DNA of 64,000 bases from Dehalococcoidia bacterium (GTDB lineage: Bacteria > Chloroflexota > Dehalococcoidia > Bin125), in assembly GCA_022825855.1 (NCBI GenBank), contig JAJDWB010000019.1, positions 248,001 to 312,000 on the forward strand, written 5' to 3'. Below are positions 23,001-36,510 of the stretch, piece by piece. The translations under genes and the position numbers were made by a program. The notes beneath the pieces were generated by a model. That model was not told the DNA's origin. It saw only the letters and a program-made list of their open reading frames with translations, and ran no database searches. Position 1 is the first letter of the stretch. Each line of letters begins with the position of its first letter.

Positions 23001-23273
23001 ATGCCGATCTACGAGTACTTCTGTCCCGACTGCGCGCGCACCATCGAGGTGTTCCAGCGCCGTGTGCGCGCCGAGCAAGATCCGTTGCCCGCCTGTCCCG
23101 AGTGCGAGGGCGGCGAGCTGCAAACCCGCTTCTCGCGATTCCGCTCGCGGACGGAGCTCTCGTTCCCCGGCTTCGACACGCTCGACGATGTCGACGCCGA
23201 CGATCCCGAGTCGGTCGCGGCCTGGCGGCAATCGGCCGGCGCGGCGCCCGAGCTGCCCGCCGACCTGGTCTGA
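23001..23273 (+). CDS. FmdB-type zinc-ribbon regulatory protein (first copy)
   Basis: 90 residues opening with MPIYEYFCPDCARTIE, the diagnostic FmdB N-terminus. Two knuckles (CPDC and CPEC) make one zinc ribbon, followed by an acidic tail. Proteins of this family are annotated as putative regulators, but their role is largely unproven. A second, more canonical copy starts 26 bases downstream, probably on the same transcript. Confidence 0.85.
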   Translation: MPIYEYFCPDCARTIEVFQRRVRAEQDPLPACPECEGGELQTRFSRFRSRTELSFPGFDTLDDVDADDPESVAAWRQSAGAAPELPADLV

Positions 23274-23298
23274 ACTCCAGCCCCGAAGGAGCTCTCCG

Positions 23299-23643
23299 AT
23301 GCCGATCTACGAATACCGCTGCACCGAGTGCGGACATGTCCAGGAACAGTTCCATCGCTCCCTGGAGCGGGCAGTCGTGCCGTCTTGCGATACCTGCCCG
23401 TCCAATGAGATGAAGCGCGTGATCTCGCGCTTCGCCACGCCCAAGACCGAAGCCCAGGTGCTGGAGCAGTACGGCACGCCCGGCCCCGGCGCCGGACCCG
23501 ACGCCTACCGCGATCCCCGCCAGATCGGCCGCTGGGCCGAAGAACGCTTCGATCAGATGGGCGTCGAGATGCCGGCCGAAGCAAAGCAGATGATCGACGC
23601 CGCCCGCGACGGCGACCTCCCCGATCCCGTCAAGGACCTCTAG
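23299..23643 (+). CDS. FmdB-type zinc-ribbon regulatory protein (second copy)
   Basis: 114 residues: MPIYEYRCTECGHVQEQF, a second CDTC knuckle, then a Pro/Gly-rich linker and a short helical tail. The start at 23299 has a strong AAGGAG ribosome-binding site, whereas upstream in-frame codons overlap the first copy. The two copies share the ribbon but not the tail. FmdB proteins are small zinc-ribbon proteins of unclear function. Confidence 0.87.
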   Translation: MPIYEYRCTECGHVQEQFHRSLERAVVPSCDTCPSNEMKRVISRFATPKTEAQVLEQYGTPGPGAGPDAYRDPRQIGRWAEERFDQMGVEMPAEAKQMIDAARDGDLPDPVKDL

Positions 23644-23660
23644 CGCTGTAAATCACGAAA

Positions 23661-23720
23661 TTGCCGCGTTCTGGCCTGGGCGGTAGCCTGCCGTCTGGCA
23701 GGGCGGTCCGCCCTGCCGTT
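23661..23720 (+). promoter_or_regulatory. hppA promoter and 5'-leader hairpin
   Basis: TTGCCG (23661-23666), 17 bp, TAGCCT (23684-23689). Immediately after the predicted start point lies a very GC-rich hairpin: GGCAGGGCG (23697-23705) pairs with CGCCCTGCC (23709-23717). A 5'-terminal stem of this kind could stabilise the mRNA. Confidence 0.6.
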
Positions 23721-23779
23721 ACCGGAACCGCTCGGGTCTGAACTGTTCGACCAGTTGACTTGTTCGTGAGGGGACCTGC

Positions 23780-25846
<2,067 letters not shown>

Positions 25847-25867
25847 ACCGTCCGAACATCCTGAGTC

Positions 25868-25894
25868 GGCGGCGGATCATCCCGATCCGCCGCC
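25868..25894. terminator. Bidirectional hairpin between hppA and a small membrane-protein gene
   Basis: An 11-bp perfect stem (GGCGGCGGATC with GATCCGCCGCC) and a 5-base loop, 22 bases after the hppA stop. No T-run follows. The convergent small gene ends inside the stem, its terminal Gly/Ser codons being part of it. Confidence 0.55.
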
Positions 25895-26044
25895 GCGCTC
25901 GTTGCCTGCCGACCCGGCGTCGCGCTTCCGATCCGCCTGCTCGCGAATCTGTTCCTGCAACGCCCGTCCCGCGTTGCCGGTGGCCAGGACTGTTAACACC
26001 GCGCCAATCAACAGGCCGAGCAACAGACCGATCACGAACCGCAT
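25877..26044 (-). CDS. Small single-pass membrane protein
   Basis: 55 residues: one strong hydrophobic helix (about 2-24, glycine- and leucine-rich) then a charged, Gly-rich tail. The ATG at 26044 has a GGGAGG ribosome-binding site 7 bases upstream, and so is preferred over an ATG 36 bases earlier. It resembles YtxH-like or other small envelope proteins in layout only; no family is assigned. Convergent with hppA, divergent from glyS. Confidence 0.6.
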   Translation of the reverse strand: MRFVIGLLLGLLIGAVLTVLATGNAGRALQEQIREQADRKRDAGSAGNERGGGSG

Positions 26045-26119
26045 AAGTCGCCTCCCCCATACGCTGGCGTCAGTCTCCACGATACGACCGCCGATATCCC
26101 TGCCAGAAAGGCGACTCCG

Positions 26120-27430
26120 ATGTCCGACGTCTCCCTCGATACCCTCGTCTCGCTCTGCAAGCAGCGCGGCTTCGTCTTTCCCGCGTCGGAGATCTACGGC
26201 GGATTCGGTTCGACCTACGACTACGGACCCTTGGGCGTCGAGCTCAAGCGCAACGTCAAGGACCTCTGGTGGCGCTCAACCGTCCGCGAGCGCTCCGACG
26301 TCGTCGGCCTCGACTCGGCCATCATCCAGTCGCCCCGCGTCTGGGAGGCTTCCGGCCACGTGCAGAACTTCCACGACCCAATGGTCGACTGTCTTGAGTG
26401 CCAGGGCCGCTTCCGAGCCGACCATTTGAAGAGTCCCGCTTGTCCCACGTGCGGCGTCATCGGCAAGTTCACCGAGGCGCGGGAGTTCAACTTGATGTTC
26501 CGCACCCAGGTCGGTCCCGTCGTCGACGAGGGCTCAATGGCATATCTGCGTCCCGAGACCGCGCAGGGCATCTTCATCAATTTCGACAACGTGCTCACCT
26601 CAACCCGGCGACGGCTCCCGTTCGGTATCGCCCAGCAGGGCAAGTCCTTCCGCAACGAGATCACGCTGGGCAACTTCATCTTCCGCACGCGCGAGTTCGA
26701 GCAGATGGAGATGGAGTTCTTCGTCGCTCCAGACGAGTCCGACGAGTGGTACCGCCGCTGGATCGACCTGCGCGAACAGTGGTACGTCGATCTCGGCGTC
26801 GATCCGGCAAACATCCGCCGCGACGTGCATCCGACCGAGAAACTGTCGCATTACTCCGCCGGAACGACCGACCTGCAGTACCGCTACCCGTGGGGTTGGG
26901 ACGAACTCGAAGGCATCGCCAACCGCACCGACTTCGACCTCACCCAGCACGGCGAGTTCTCCGGCAAACGGCTCGAGTACTTCGATCCGCAGACCAACGA
27001 GCACATCGTCCCGCACGTGATCGAGCCCGCCGCCGGCGTCGACCGGATTATGCTCGCGTTGCTCTGCGACGCCTACACGGTCACCAAGGACGAGAAAGGC
27101 GACGACCGCACCGTGCTCGCCTTCAGCCCGCGAGTCGCGCCGGTCACCGTCGCCGTCCTGCCGCTTTCGCGCAAGGAACCGGTCGCCAATCTCGCCCGCG
27201 AAGTCTGGGACCGCCTCCGCCCGAACTGGACGACGCAATACGACGATACGCAGTCAATCGGCCGGCGCTACCGACGCCAGGACGAAATCGGCACACCGCT
27301 CTGCGTCACCGTCGACTTCGACTCGCTCGAAGACGACGCGGTCACGATCCGCGACCGCGACACGCAGGAACAGGTCCGCGTCCAGATCGAGGAACTGGTC
27401 GACATGCTGCGCGATCGGCTGGGCTTCTAG
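26120..27430 (+). CDS. glyS: Glycyl-tRNA synthetase (single-chain, dimeric type)
   Basis: Class II synthetase of the alpha2 (archaeal/eukaryotic and Gram-positive) type rather than the alpha2beta2 type. 436 residues. Motif 1 region YDYGPLGVELKRNVKDLWW, motif 2 SFRNEITLGNFIFRTREFEQ, motif 3 GVDRIMLALL, and a C-terminal anticodon-binding domain (about 335-436). A partial zinc-binding insertion is visible (CLECQGRFRADHLKSPACPTC). Own ATG with AAAGG 11 bases upstream. Confidence 0.95.
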   Translation: MSDVSLDTLVSLCKQRGFVFPASEIYGGFGSTYDYGPLGVELKRNVKDLWWRSTVRERSDVVGLDSAIIQSPRVWEASGHVQNFHDPMVDCLECQGRFRADHLKSPACPTCGVIGKFTEAREFNLMFRTQVGPVVDEGSMAYLRPETAQGIFINFDNVLTSTRRRLPFGIAQQGKSFRNEITLGNFIFRTREFEQMEMEFFVAPDESDEWYRRWIDLREQWYVDLGVDPANIRRDVHPTEKLSHYSAGTTDLQYRYPWGWDELEGIANRTDFDLTQHGEFSGKRLEYFDPQTNEHIVPHVIEPAAGVDRIMLALLCDAYTVTKDEKGDDRTVLAFSPRVAPVTVAVLPLSRKEPVANLAREVWDRLRPNWTTQYDDTQSIGRRYRRQDEIGTPLCVTVDFDSLEDDAVTIRDRDTQEQVRVQIEELVDMLRDRLGF

Positions 27431-27455
27431 CCGCTCTCGGTTCGAGGAACGCAAG

Positions 27456-27514
27456 AACGCTGCCGCAGTCGGCGGAATCGCCCGCCAGAGGCGCTCCGCC
27501 GCCGAGGCAGCGTT
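27456..27514. terminator. Large hairpin between convergent glyS and fdxA
   Basis: An outer 9-bp inverted repeat (AACGCTGCC with GGCAGCGTT) encloses a GC-rich nested fold. A T-rich stretch (about 27520-27531) follows on the plus strand, so it can act as glyS terminator and possibly for the opposite gene. Confidence 0.5.
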
Positions 27515-27552
27515 CGAGGGTTGTTCAATTTGGTTCGGTCGGCTCGCCGCCG

Positions 27553-27834
27553 CTATGGGGCGAGTTCGGCGACCTTGGCCCGGGCGTCGTCCTTGTTCTC
27601 GAACCACAGCTCGTTGATCTCGGTGAAGTCCTGCCACTCGTCCGGCACGTCGTCCTCCGAGAAGATGGCGGTCACCGGACAGGCCGGTTCGCAGGCCCCG
27701 CAGTCGATGCATTCGTCCGGAGAGATGTACAGCATGCGGTCGTCGTCATCCGCATGAATGCAGTCCACCGGGCAAACCTCGACGCAGGACTGGTCCTTCA
27801 CGTCGATGCAGGGTTCCGCGATTACATAGGTCAT
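27553..27834 (-). CDS. fdxA: 7Fe ferredoxin (3Fe-4S/4Fe-4S, FdxA type)
   Basis: 93-residue soluble electron carrier. Cys9, Cys17 and Cys52 fit the 3Fe-4S cluster and Cys21, Cys42, Cys45 and Cys48 the 4Fe-4S cluster; Cys25 corresponds to the free cysteine known in the Azotobacter-type protein. An acidic C-terminal extension follows, as in the family. The start at 27834 has a GAGGA ribosome-binding site and gives the usual MTYVIAEPC opening. Partner enzymes are not encoded nearby. Confidence 0.95.
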   Translation of the reverse strand: MTYVIAEPCIDVKDQSCVEVCPVDCIHADDDDRMLYISPDECIDCGACEPACPVTAIFSEDDVPDEWQDFTEINELWFENKDDARAKVAELAP

Positions 27835-27898
27835 CGATCCATCCTCTCGTCCACTCGTCCGGCGTCGCGCCGACCGTGACGCAAACGCGACTACCCCA

Positions 27899-27927
27899 CT
27901 TATAGGACGGCGTTGGACTCTTCGCAA
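27899..27927 (-). promoter_or_regulatory. fdxA promoter
   Basis: Minus strand: TTGCGA (27927-27922), exactly 17 bp, TATAAG (27904-27899). The predicted leader is about 60 bases. Confidence 0.65.
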
Positions 27928-27995
27928 TAGGCGAATGAGTTTGCTGCAAACACTGATGTTTACCCCGCCCGACCGGTGATGCTCCGGCGCTCCGA

Positions 27996-30905
<2,910 letters not shown>

Positions 30906-30997
30906 GAATTCCGCTCCAAGCAGCCCAATCGGGCACTCTGCCGTCGCCGCTTAGCGTATCCCAACGCCGGTCACAGGTTGGCGGCCGATCCGATTCC

Positions 30998-31010
30998 TAT
31001 ACTCGAAGCC
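30998..31010 (+). promoter_or_regulatory. polA leaderless -10 box
   Basis: TATACT (30998-31003) ends 7 bases before the polA ATG, and no ribosome-binding site is present. A convincing -35 is lacking. The divergent uvrA -10 box lies 40 bp away. Confidence 0.5.
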
Positions 31011-33827
31011 ATGCCAGGTAACACCGCCGAGTCCGAACAGCAGACCACCATGACCGCGCTCGCCGAGGCGGTCGACGACGCTTCTGACCGGCGCCGGATC
31101 GTGATCTTCGACGCCTACGCCCTGATCTTCCGCGCCTACTTCGCCATGCAGCGCGCCAACCTGCGCACCTCCTCCGGCGAGCCGACCGGCGCAGTGCGCG
31201 GATTTACTGCCACGCTGCTGCACATCTTCCGCACCCTGGAGCCGACTCACGCCGCCTTCGCCTTCGACGTCGACGACGCAACCGTTTTCCGCCGCGAAAT
31301 CGACCCCAACTACAAGGCCCACCGGGAGCCGATTCCCGAGGACCTGCCCCAGCAGATCCAGCGCTGCCGCGAGATCGCCGAGGCATTCTCCGTCCCCATC
31401 TACCAGGAGCCCGGATTCGAGGCCGACGACGTGCTCGGCACGCTCGCCGATCAGGCCGCCGCGGCAGGGTTCGACACCTGGATCTGCACCCTGGACAGCG
31501 ACCTGCTGCAACTCGTCACCGACAACATCTCGGTCTACCTCTACAACCCGTTCAAGAGCGAGTACACGGCCTACGACAGCCCCGCCCGCGTGCGCGAACG
31601 CTACGAGGTCGACCCGCCGCAGATCATCGACTTCAAGGCGATCGTGGGCGACAAGTCCGACAACATTCCCGGCGTCAAGGGCGTGGGCAAGGTCGGCGCG
31701 GTCAAGCTGCTCAACCAGTACGGCACGGTCGAGAACATCTTCGACCACATCGACGAAGTCAAGCCGGCCGGCACCCAGAAGAAACTGCTCGACGACCGCG
31801 CCAACGCCTTCATGAGCAAGGAACTGGCCACGATCCGCCACGATGCCCCGGTCGCGCTCGACTTCGAGGCAGCCGAGGTCACCGCCTTCGACCAGGATGA
31901 GGTCCGCGCCAAGTTCGAAGAGCTCGAGTTCCGGACCCTCATGGATCAGATACCGGGACAGGAGGGCGAGCCGCCCGTCATTGAGCAACCGTCGGTCGAG
32001 AACTACGACCTGGTCACCGACGAAGCCAAGCTCCGTGAGTGGGTCGAACGCGCCGCTGCCGCGCCGCTGCTCGCTGTCGACCTGGAGACGTCCTCAACGG
32101 ACACGATCGACTGCCTGATCGCCGGATACGCCCTCTCCGACGAACCTGGCCAGGGCTGCTACATCCCCGTCGGACACCACGGCGACGAATCCCAGCTCGA
32201 CCACGAGTTGGTCAAGTCCGCACTGCGCCCGGTGCTGGAAGATTCCGGCGTGCCCAAGCTGCTGCACAACGCCAAGTTCGACATCAAGGTGCTCCGACGT
32301 CACGGCATCCACCTGCGCGGCCTGCACGACGACACTATGGTCGCCGCCTTCGTGCTCAACAAGTCGCACATCGGCCTCAAGTCCCTGGCGCTCAGCGAAC
32401 TCGGCGTCCAGATGACCCCGATCGAGGACCTGATCGGCAAGGGCCGCAATCAGCTCTCGATGCTCGATGTCTCTGCCGGGCAGGCCGGCCCCTACGCCGC
32501 CGCCGACGCCGACATCACCCTCCGCCTGGCCGAGCAGTTGCTGCCCCAGCTCAAGGACAACGACACGCTGGACCGCCTCTACCGCGAGCTCGAACTGCCG
32601 CTGATCCCCATCCTCGTCGACATGGAACTGGCCGGCGTCACGCTGGATACGACAATCCTCGACGACCTCGACCAGCAACTCAACGACGAAATCGCCAGCG
32701 TCACCACGCAGATCTACGAAGACGCCGGTCACGAGTTCCGCATCGGTTCGCCCAAGCAACTCAGCCAGGTCCTCTTCGATCAGCTCGAACTGCCCAAGAC
32801 CCGCAAGACCTCGCAGGGCTTCTCGACCGACGCGCAGCAACTGGAGCGGTTGGTCGATCGCCACCCGATCGTCAACCGCGTCCTGCACTGGCGCGAGCTG
32901 ACCAAGCTGCGCAGCACCTACGTCGAGTCGCTGCCCGACATGGTCCACGCCTCCACCGGCCGCGTCCACACCGACTACAACCAGACCGTCGCCGCCACCG
33001 GCCGGCTCTCATCCGAATCCCCGAACCTGCAGAACATTCCCGTGCGCACCGAGCAGGGACGCCAGATCCGCGCCGCCTTCGTCGCTCGCCCCTGGGAGGA
33101 ACTCGGCTCCAACGGCGATGTCCGCTTCGTCTCAGCCGACTACTCGCAGATCGAACTCCGCGTCCTCGCCCACCTCTCCGAGGACGAGCACCTGATCTCC
33201 GCCTTCCGCAACGGCGAGGATATCCACGCCGCCACCGCCTCAGGCGCCTACGGCGTGGAAATCGACGACGTCCAGCCGGAGATGCGCCGCGTCGCCAAGA
33301 TGATGAACTTCGGCGTGATCTACGGACTCTCCGCCCACGGACTCTCCCAGCGCAGCGGCATGGAACGGAAAGACGCGCAGGCCTTCATCGACGCCTACTT
33401 CGGCCGCTTCGAGCGCGTCGCCTCGTGGATCGAAGAGACCAAGGAAACTACCAAGGATCGCGGCTATGCCGAGACCCTGCTCGGCCGCCGCCGCTACCTG
33501 CCCGAAATCAAGTCCAACAACTTCCAGCGCCGCAGCGCCGCCGAGCGCATGGCCGTCAACATGCCCGTCCAGGGCACCGCCGCCGACGTGATGAAGCGCG
33601 CCATGATCGAGATCAACGACGCCTTGCGCCATCGCGAACTCAAGGCGCGCATGCTGCTCCAGGTCCACGACGAGTTGATCTTCGAGACGCCCGACGAGGA
33701 AGTCGACCCGCTGGCCGACCTGCTGCACGAGCTCATGCCCGCCGCGCTGGGACTCGTCGTGCCTCTGCAAATCGAAGTCAAGAGCGCCCCCAACTGGCGC
33801 GACCTCGAGCCGCTCGAAGTCAGCTGA
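31011..33827 (+). CDS. polA: DNA polymerase I with intact 5'-3' and 3'-5' exonucleases
   Basis: 938 residues. The 5'-3' nuclease (about 20-305) begins IVIFDAYALIFRAYFA and has the acidic GFEADDVLGTL cluster. The proofreading domain (about 340-540) keeps all three motifs: DLET, NAKFD and YAAAD. The polymerase domain ends in motif A (SADYSQIELRVLAHLS), motif B (RRVAKMMNFGVIYGLS) and motif C (QVHDELIFE). The ATG at 31011 is chosen over an upstream in-frame TTG/ATG extension because TATACT lies 7 bases before it. Confidence 0.96.
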   Translation: MPGNTAESEQQTTMTALAEAVDDASDRRRIVIFDAYALIFRAYFAMQRANLRTSSGEPTGAVRGFTATLLHIFRTLEPTHAAFAFDVDDATVFRREIDPNYKAHREPIPEDLPQQIQRCREIAEAFSVPIYQEPGFEADDVLGTLADQAAAAGFDTWICTLDSDLLQLVTDNISVYLYNPFKSEYTAYDSPARVRERYEVDPPQIIDFKAIVGDKSDNIPGVKGVGKVGAVKLLNQYGTVENIFDHIDEVKPAGTQKKLLDDRANAFMSKELATIRHDAPVALDFEAAEVTAFDQDEVRAKFEELEFRTLMDQIPGQEGEPPVIEQPSVENYDLVTDEAKLREWVERAAAAPLLAVDLETSSTDTIDCLIAGYALSDEPGQGCYIPVGHHGDESQLDHELVKSALRPVLEDSGVPKLLHNAKFDIKVLRRHGIHLRGLHDDTMVAAFVLNKSHIGLKSLALSELGVQMTPIEDLIGKGRNQLSMLDVSAGQAGPYAAADADITLRLAEQLLPQLKDNDTLDRLYRELELPLIPILVDMELAGVTLDTTILDDLDQQLNDEIASVTTQIYEDAGHEFRIGSPKQLSQVLFDQLELPKTRKTSQGFSTDAQQLERLVDRHPIVNRVLHWRELTKLRSTYVESLPDMVHASTGRVHTDYNQTVAATGRLSSESPNLQNIPVRTEQGRQIRAAFVARPWEELGSNGDVRFVSADYSQIELRVLAHLSEDEHLISAFRNGEDIHAATASGAYGVEIDDVQPEMRRVAKMMNFGVIYGLSAHGLSQRSGMERKDAQAFIDAYFGRFERVASWIEETKETTKDRGYAETLLGRRRYLPEIKSNNFQRRSAAERMAVNMPVQGTAADVMKRAMIEINDALRHRELKARMLLQVHDELIFETPDEEVDPLADLLHELMPAALGLVVPLQIEVKSAPNWRDLEPLEVS

Positions 33828-33840
33828 GGAGGACCAGCAC

Positions 33841-34695
33841 GTGTTTCGCACTATCGGCAATACCTGGCAGATCACCAAGCTCTCCTGGAAGGTCCTGCAA
33901 CTCGACCGCGAGCTGATCTTCTTCCCGATCATGGGCACGATCGGCGCCGCTCTGGTCGGCGCGGTCGCCGCCGGCGTCTTCGGCGCGACCGGCACCTTCG
34001 ATCGCCTCGGCAGCACCGGCGACGCCGAGTTCAACGTCGTCGACCTGGTCATCGCCCTGGTCGCCTATTTCGGCGGCCTCTTCATGGTCATCTTCTTCAA
34101 CTCGGCCCTCGTCGCCGCCGCCCGCGAACGGCTCGAGGGCGGCGATCCCAACGTCATGTCCGGCATCCGCGCCGTGCGCGGCATGTGGCTGGCGATCCTC
34201 GGTTGGACGCTGATCACCGGCACCGTCGGACTCATCCTCCAGGCCCTGCAGAGCATGGCCCGCGAGAACTCCCAGGGCGTCATGCGCATCGTCGCCATCA
34301 TTCTCGTCTCCCTGCTCCAGACCGCCTGGGCCTACATCACCTTCTTCGTTATCCCCATCCTCGTCGTCGAGCGGGTCGGACCGATCACCGCCATCCGCCG
34401 TTCCGGCAGCCTGCTCCGCCAGAGTTGGGGCGAACAGCTCACCGCCAGCTTCTCCTTTTTCCTCATCTACCTGCTCGCCATCCTGATTGTGGCGATTCCG
34501 GTCATCATCCTGGTCTTCATCGCGCCCGTGGCCGCGATCATCGTCGGAGTCATCCTCGGCGGCATCGCCGTCGCCTCCGTCGCCGCGATGGAAGGCATCT
34601 TCAAGGCGGCGCTCTACGAGTGGGTCGCCGAGGGCAAGGGCAGCGAGTGGTTCGACCGCCAACTCCTGGCCGACGCCTACATGCAGCGGAGCTAG
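33841..34695 (+). CDS. DUF6159-like multi-pass membrane protein
   Basis: 284 residues with about five or six membrane helices, opening MFRTIGNTWQITKLSWKVLQLDRELIFFP, the layout of DUF6159 proteins. The helical core repeats A/G/I/V-rich segments with a conserved-looking ALYEWVAEGK near the C-terminus. GTG start behind a GAGGAGGA ribosome-binding site 13 bases after polA, so probably co-transcribed. The function of the family is unknown. Confidence 0.75.
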   Translation: MFRTIGNTWQITKLSWKVLQLDRELIFFPIMGTIGAALVGAVAAGVFGATGTFDRLGSTGDAEFNVVDLVIALVAYFGGLFMVIFFNSALVAAARERLEGGDPNVMSGIRAVRGMWLAILGWTLITGTVGLILQALQSMARENSQGVMRIVAIILVSLLQTAWAYITFFVIPILVVERVGPITAIRRSGSLLRQSWGEQLTASFSFFLIYLLAILIVAIPVIILVFIAPVAAIIVGVILGGIAVASVAAMEGIFKAALYEWVAEGKGSEWFDRQLLADAYMQRS

Positions 34696-34704
34696 TCCGC
34701 CGCG

Positions 34705-35565
34705 ATGCCCGAACTCCCCGAGGTCGAGACCGTCCGCCGCCAGCTCGAGCCGCTGATCGCCGGCCGCTCGATCAGCCGCTTCCGGCTCCTGCCCGGCGCG
34801 GAGCGGCTCCTGCGCGGACGATTCGCCTCGGAGATCGACACCCAGCTCAACGGCCGGAGCTTCACGGCCGTCACCCGCCGCGGCAAGTATCTCGGACTCA
34901 ATCTCGACAGCGACCAGGTCCTCGTCGTCCACCTGCGCATGACCGGCTCGCTCAGGTTTCGCCCCGCCGGACACGAGGAAGAGCCGTTCACCCGCGCCGT
35001 CTTCGACCTCGACGGCGGCGATCAACTCCGCTTCGTCGACGTGCGCAAGTTCGGCACCATCGATCTCGTTGAACGATTGCAAGACGCGCTGCCCGAACTC
35101 GGACCCGAACCGTTGTCGGACGAGTTCACGGTCGCTGCGCTCTGGAACGCGCTGCGCGGCCGGCAGATCGCAGTCAAGGCTGCCTTGCTCGATCAAGCCA
35201 ACATCGCCGGAATCGGCAATATCTACGCCGACGAAGCCCTTTACCTCGCCCGCCTCAATCCCGAAGCGCCCGCTGGCTCGCTCCGTCCCGCTGAACGCCG
35301 CGAGCTGCACGCCGCCATCCGCCGCGTGCTCGAAGACGGCGTCGCCCACGGCGGCGCATCCTTCCGCGATTACACCGACGTCGACGGCGCCGAGGGCGAG
35401 CAACAGTACTTTGTCCGCGTCTTCCGCCGCACCGACGAACCCTGCGACGACTGCGACGCCGTCATCCGCCGCATCGTCGTCGGCGGCCGCGCCACCCACT
35501 TCTGCCCCAGATGCCAGCCGGTCCGCCAGCGGACGCGGAAGGTGAACTCCACTCGCCCGCGCTGA
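34705..35565 (+). CDS. mutM: Formamidopyrimidine-DNA glycosylase
   Basis: Excises 8-oxoguanine and FapyG and nicks the abasic site. PELPEVETVRRQLEP gives the catalytic Pro2 and Glu3; the conserved Lys lies in RRGKYLG. The helix-two-turn-helix NIAGIGNIYADEALY and the zinc finger CDDC...CPRC are complete. 286 residues. It follows the membrane gene by 9 bases, in a repair-rich plus-strand run with polA. Confidence 0.96.
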   Translation: MPELPEVETVRRQLEPLIAGRSISRFRLLPGAERLLRGRFASEIDTQLNGRSFTAVTRRGKYLGLNLDSDQVLVVHLRMTGSLRFRPAGHEEEPFTRAVFDLDGGDQLRFVDVRKFGTIDLVERLQDALPELGPEPLSDEFTVAALWNALRGRQIAVKAALLDQANIAGIGNIYADEALYLARLNPEAPAGSLRPAERRELHAAIRRVLEDGVAHGGASFRDYTDVDGAEGEQQYFVRVFRRTDEPCDDCDAVIRRIVVGGRATHFCPRCQPVRQRTRKVNSTRPR

Positions 35566-35588
35566 GCTCACGGTACCCTCAAGCCCAG

Positions 35589-36485
35589 ATGAGCACGCGA
35601 CGACAGCCGACCGAGCCCTATCCCCGCCAGCCCTACCGGGCCGACTCCGACGGCCGCCACGACATCGCCATCGCCAACTGCGAGGAATGCGGCGACGAGT
35701 TCGACCTGACCAATACCGACCCGCGCGCCCGCGTCTGCGCCCCCTGCTGGGACCGCTCGCTCGAAGCGATCGAGACCGCATTCCTCGACAACTACGCCAA
35801 GTTCGGCGCCAAGGCTCACCGCACCGTCGCCGAGGCGCTCTTCCGCTCCCAGGCCCTCGCCGATCCCGACGATCGCAAGGTCATCGGCATGCGCATCGTC
35901 GAGGAGTACCTCAACGCCGCCCAGGACCTGATGGCCCTCTACCTCGCCCTCCGCCGCCGACACGAACAGCCGCTGCTCACCACCTTCACCAACTTCGAGC
36001 TCAATGCGGCCTCCGTCTCCGCCTTCCGCATCCTGACCACCGGCCGCACCTCGGACGAGTTGTTGCGCGACCTGCAACTGCCGACCCTGGCCGATGTTGA
36101 CGCGGCGCGAGGCGAGATCCCGCGCAAGGACTGGCGTCAGTTCGCCGGCGCTGTGCTCGCGATCTCAAACGGGATCGAGCGCGTCCAGAAGGTCGACCAG
36201 GGCGTGCTGCTCGAACTCGCCGACGGACTCAAGCAGTCCTCAGCCCTCACCCACAAGCTCGATTGGCTGCCAGACAAGCGGATGAATCCCGACCAGGTCG
36301 CGCTGATCGTGCTCAACCAGCGCCGCCGCGTACTGATGACCCACGCCCTCGCGATCCACGAACCGCAACTCGAAGTCTTCATCGACGCCATCGACAAGAT
36401 CACCTCCGCTGCCCGTGATCTGATCTGGCTGTATCTTCACGTCCGCGACACCATCGCGCTTGAGGAACGTCCATCCGGCCGCTGA
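35589..36485 (+). CDS. Uncharacterised protein with N-terminal zinc ribbon
   Basis: 298 residues, no family recognised. After a short basic, Pro-rich start there is a CxxC...CxxC ribbon (CEEC near 31-34, CAPC near 51-54), then an all-helical, soluble C-terminal body (about 60-298) rich in Leu, Ala and Arg with no membrane segment. The ATG at 35589 is preferred because TACCCT lies 9 bases upstream; the in-frame extension runs back into mutM. Position after mutM suggests, but does not show, a nucleic-acid role. Confidence 0.6.
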   Translation: MSTRRQPTEPYPRQPYRADSDGRHDIAIANCEECGDEFDLTNTDPRARVCAPCWDRSLEAIETAFLDNYAKFGAKAHRTVAEALFRSQALADPDDRKVIGMRIVEEYLNAAQDLMALYLALRRRHEQPLLTTFTNFELNAASVSAFRILTTGRTSDELLRDLQLPTLADVDAARGEIPRKDWRQFAGAVLAISNGIERVQKVDQGVLLELADGLKQSSALTHKLDWLPDKRMNPDQVALIVLNQRRRVLMTHALAIHEPQLEVFIDAIDKITSAARDLIWLYLHVRDTIALEERPSGR

Positions 36486-36510
36486 ACGCCGGGGAAGTGA
36501 GGCAGCGGGC

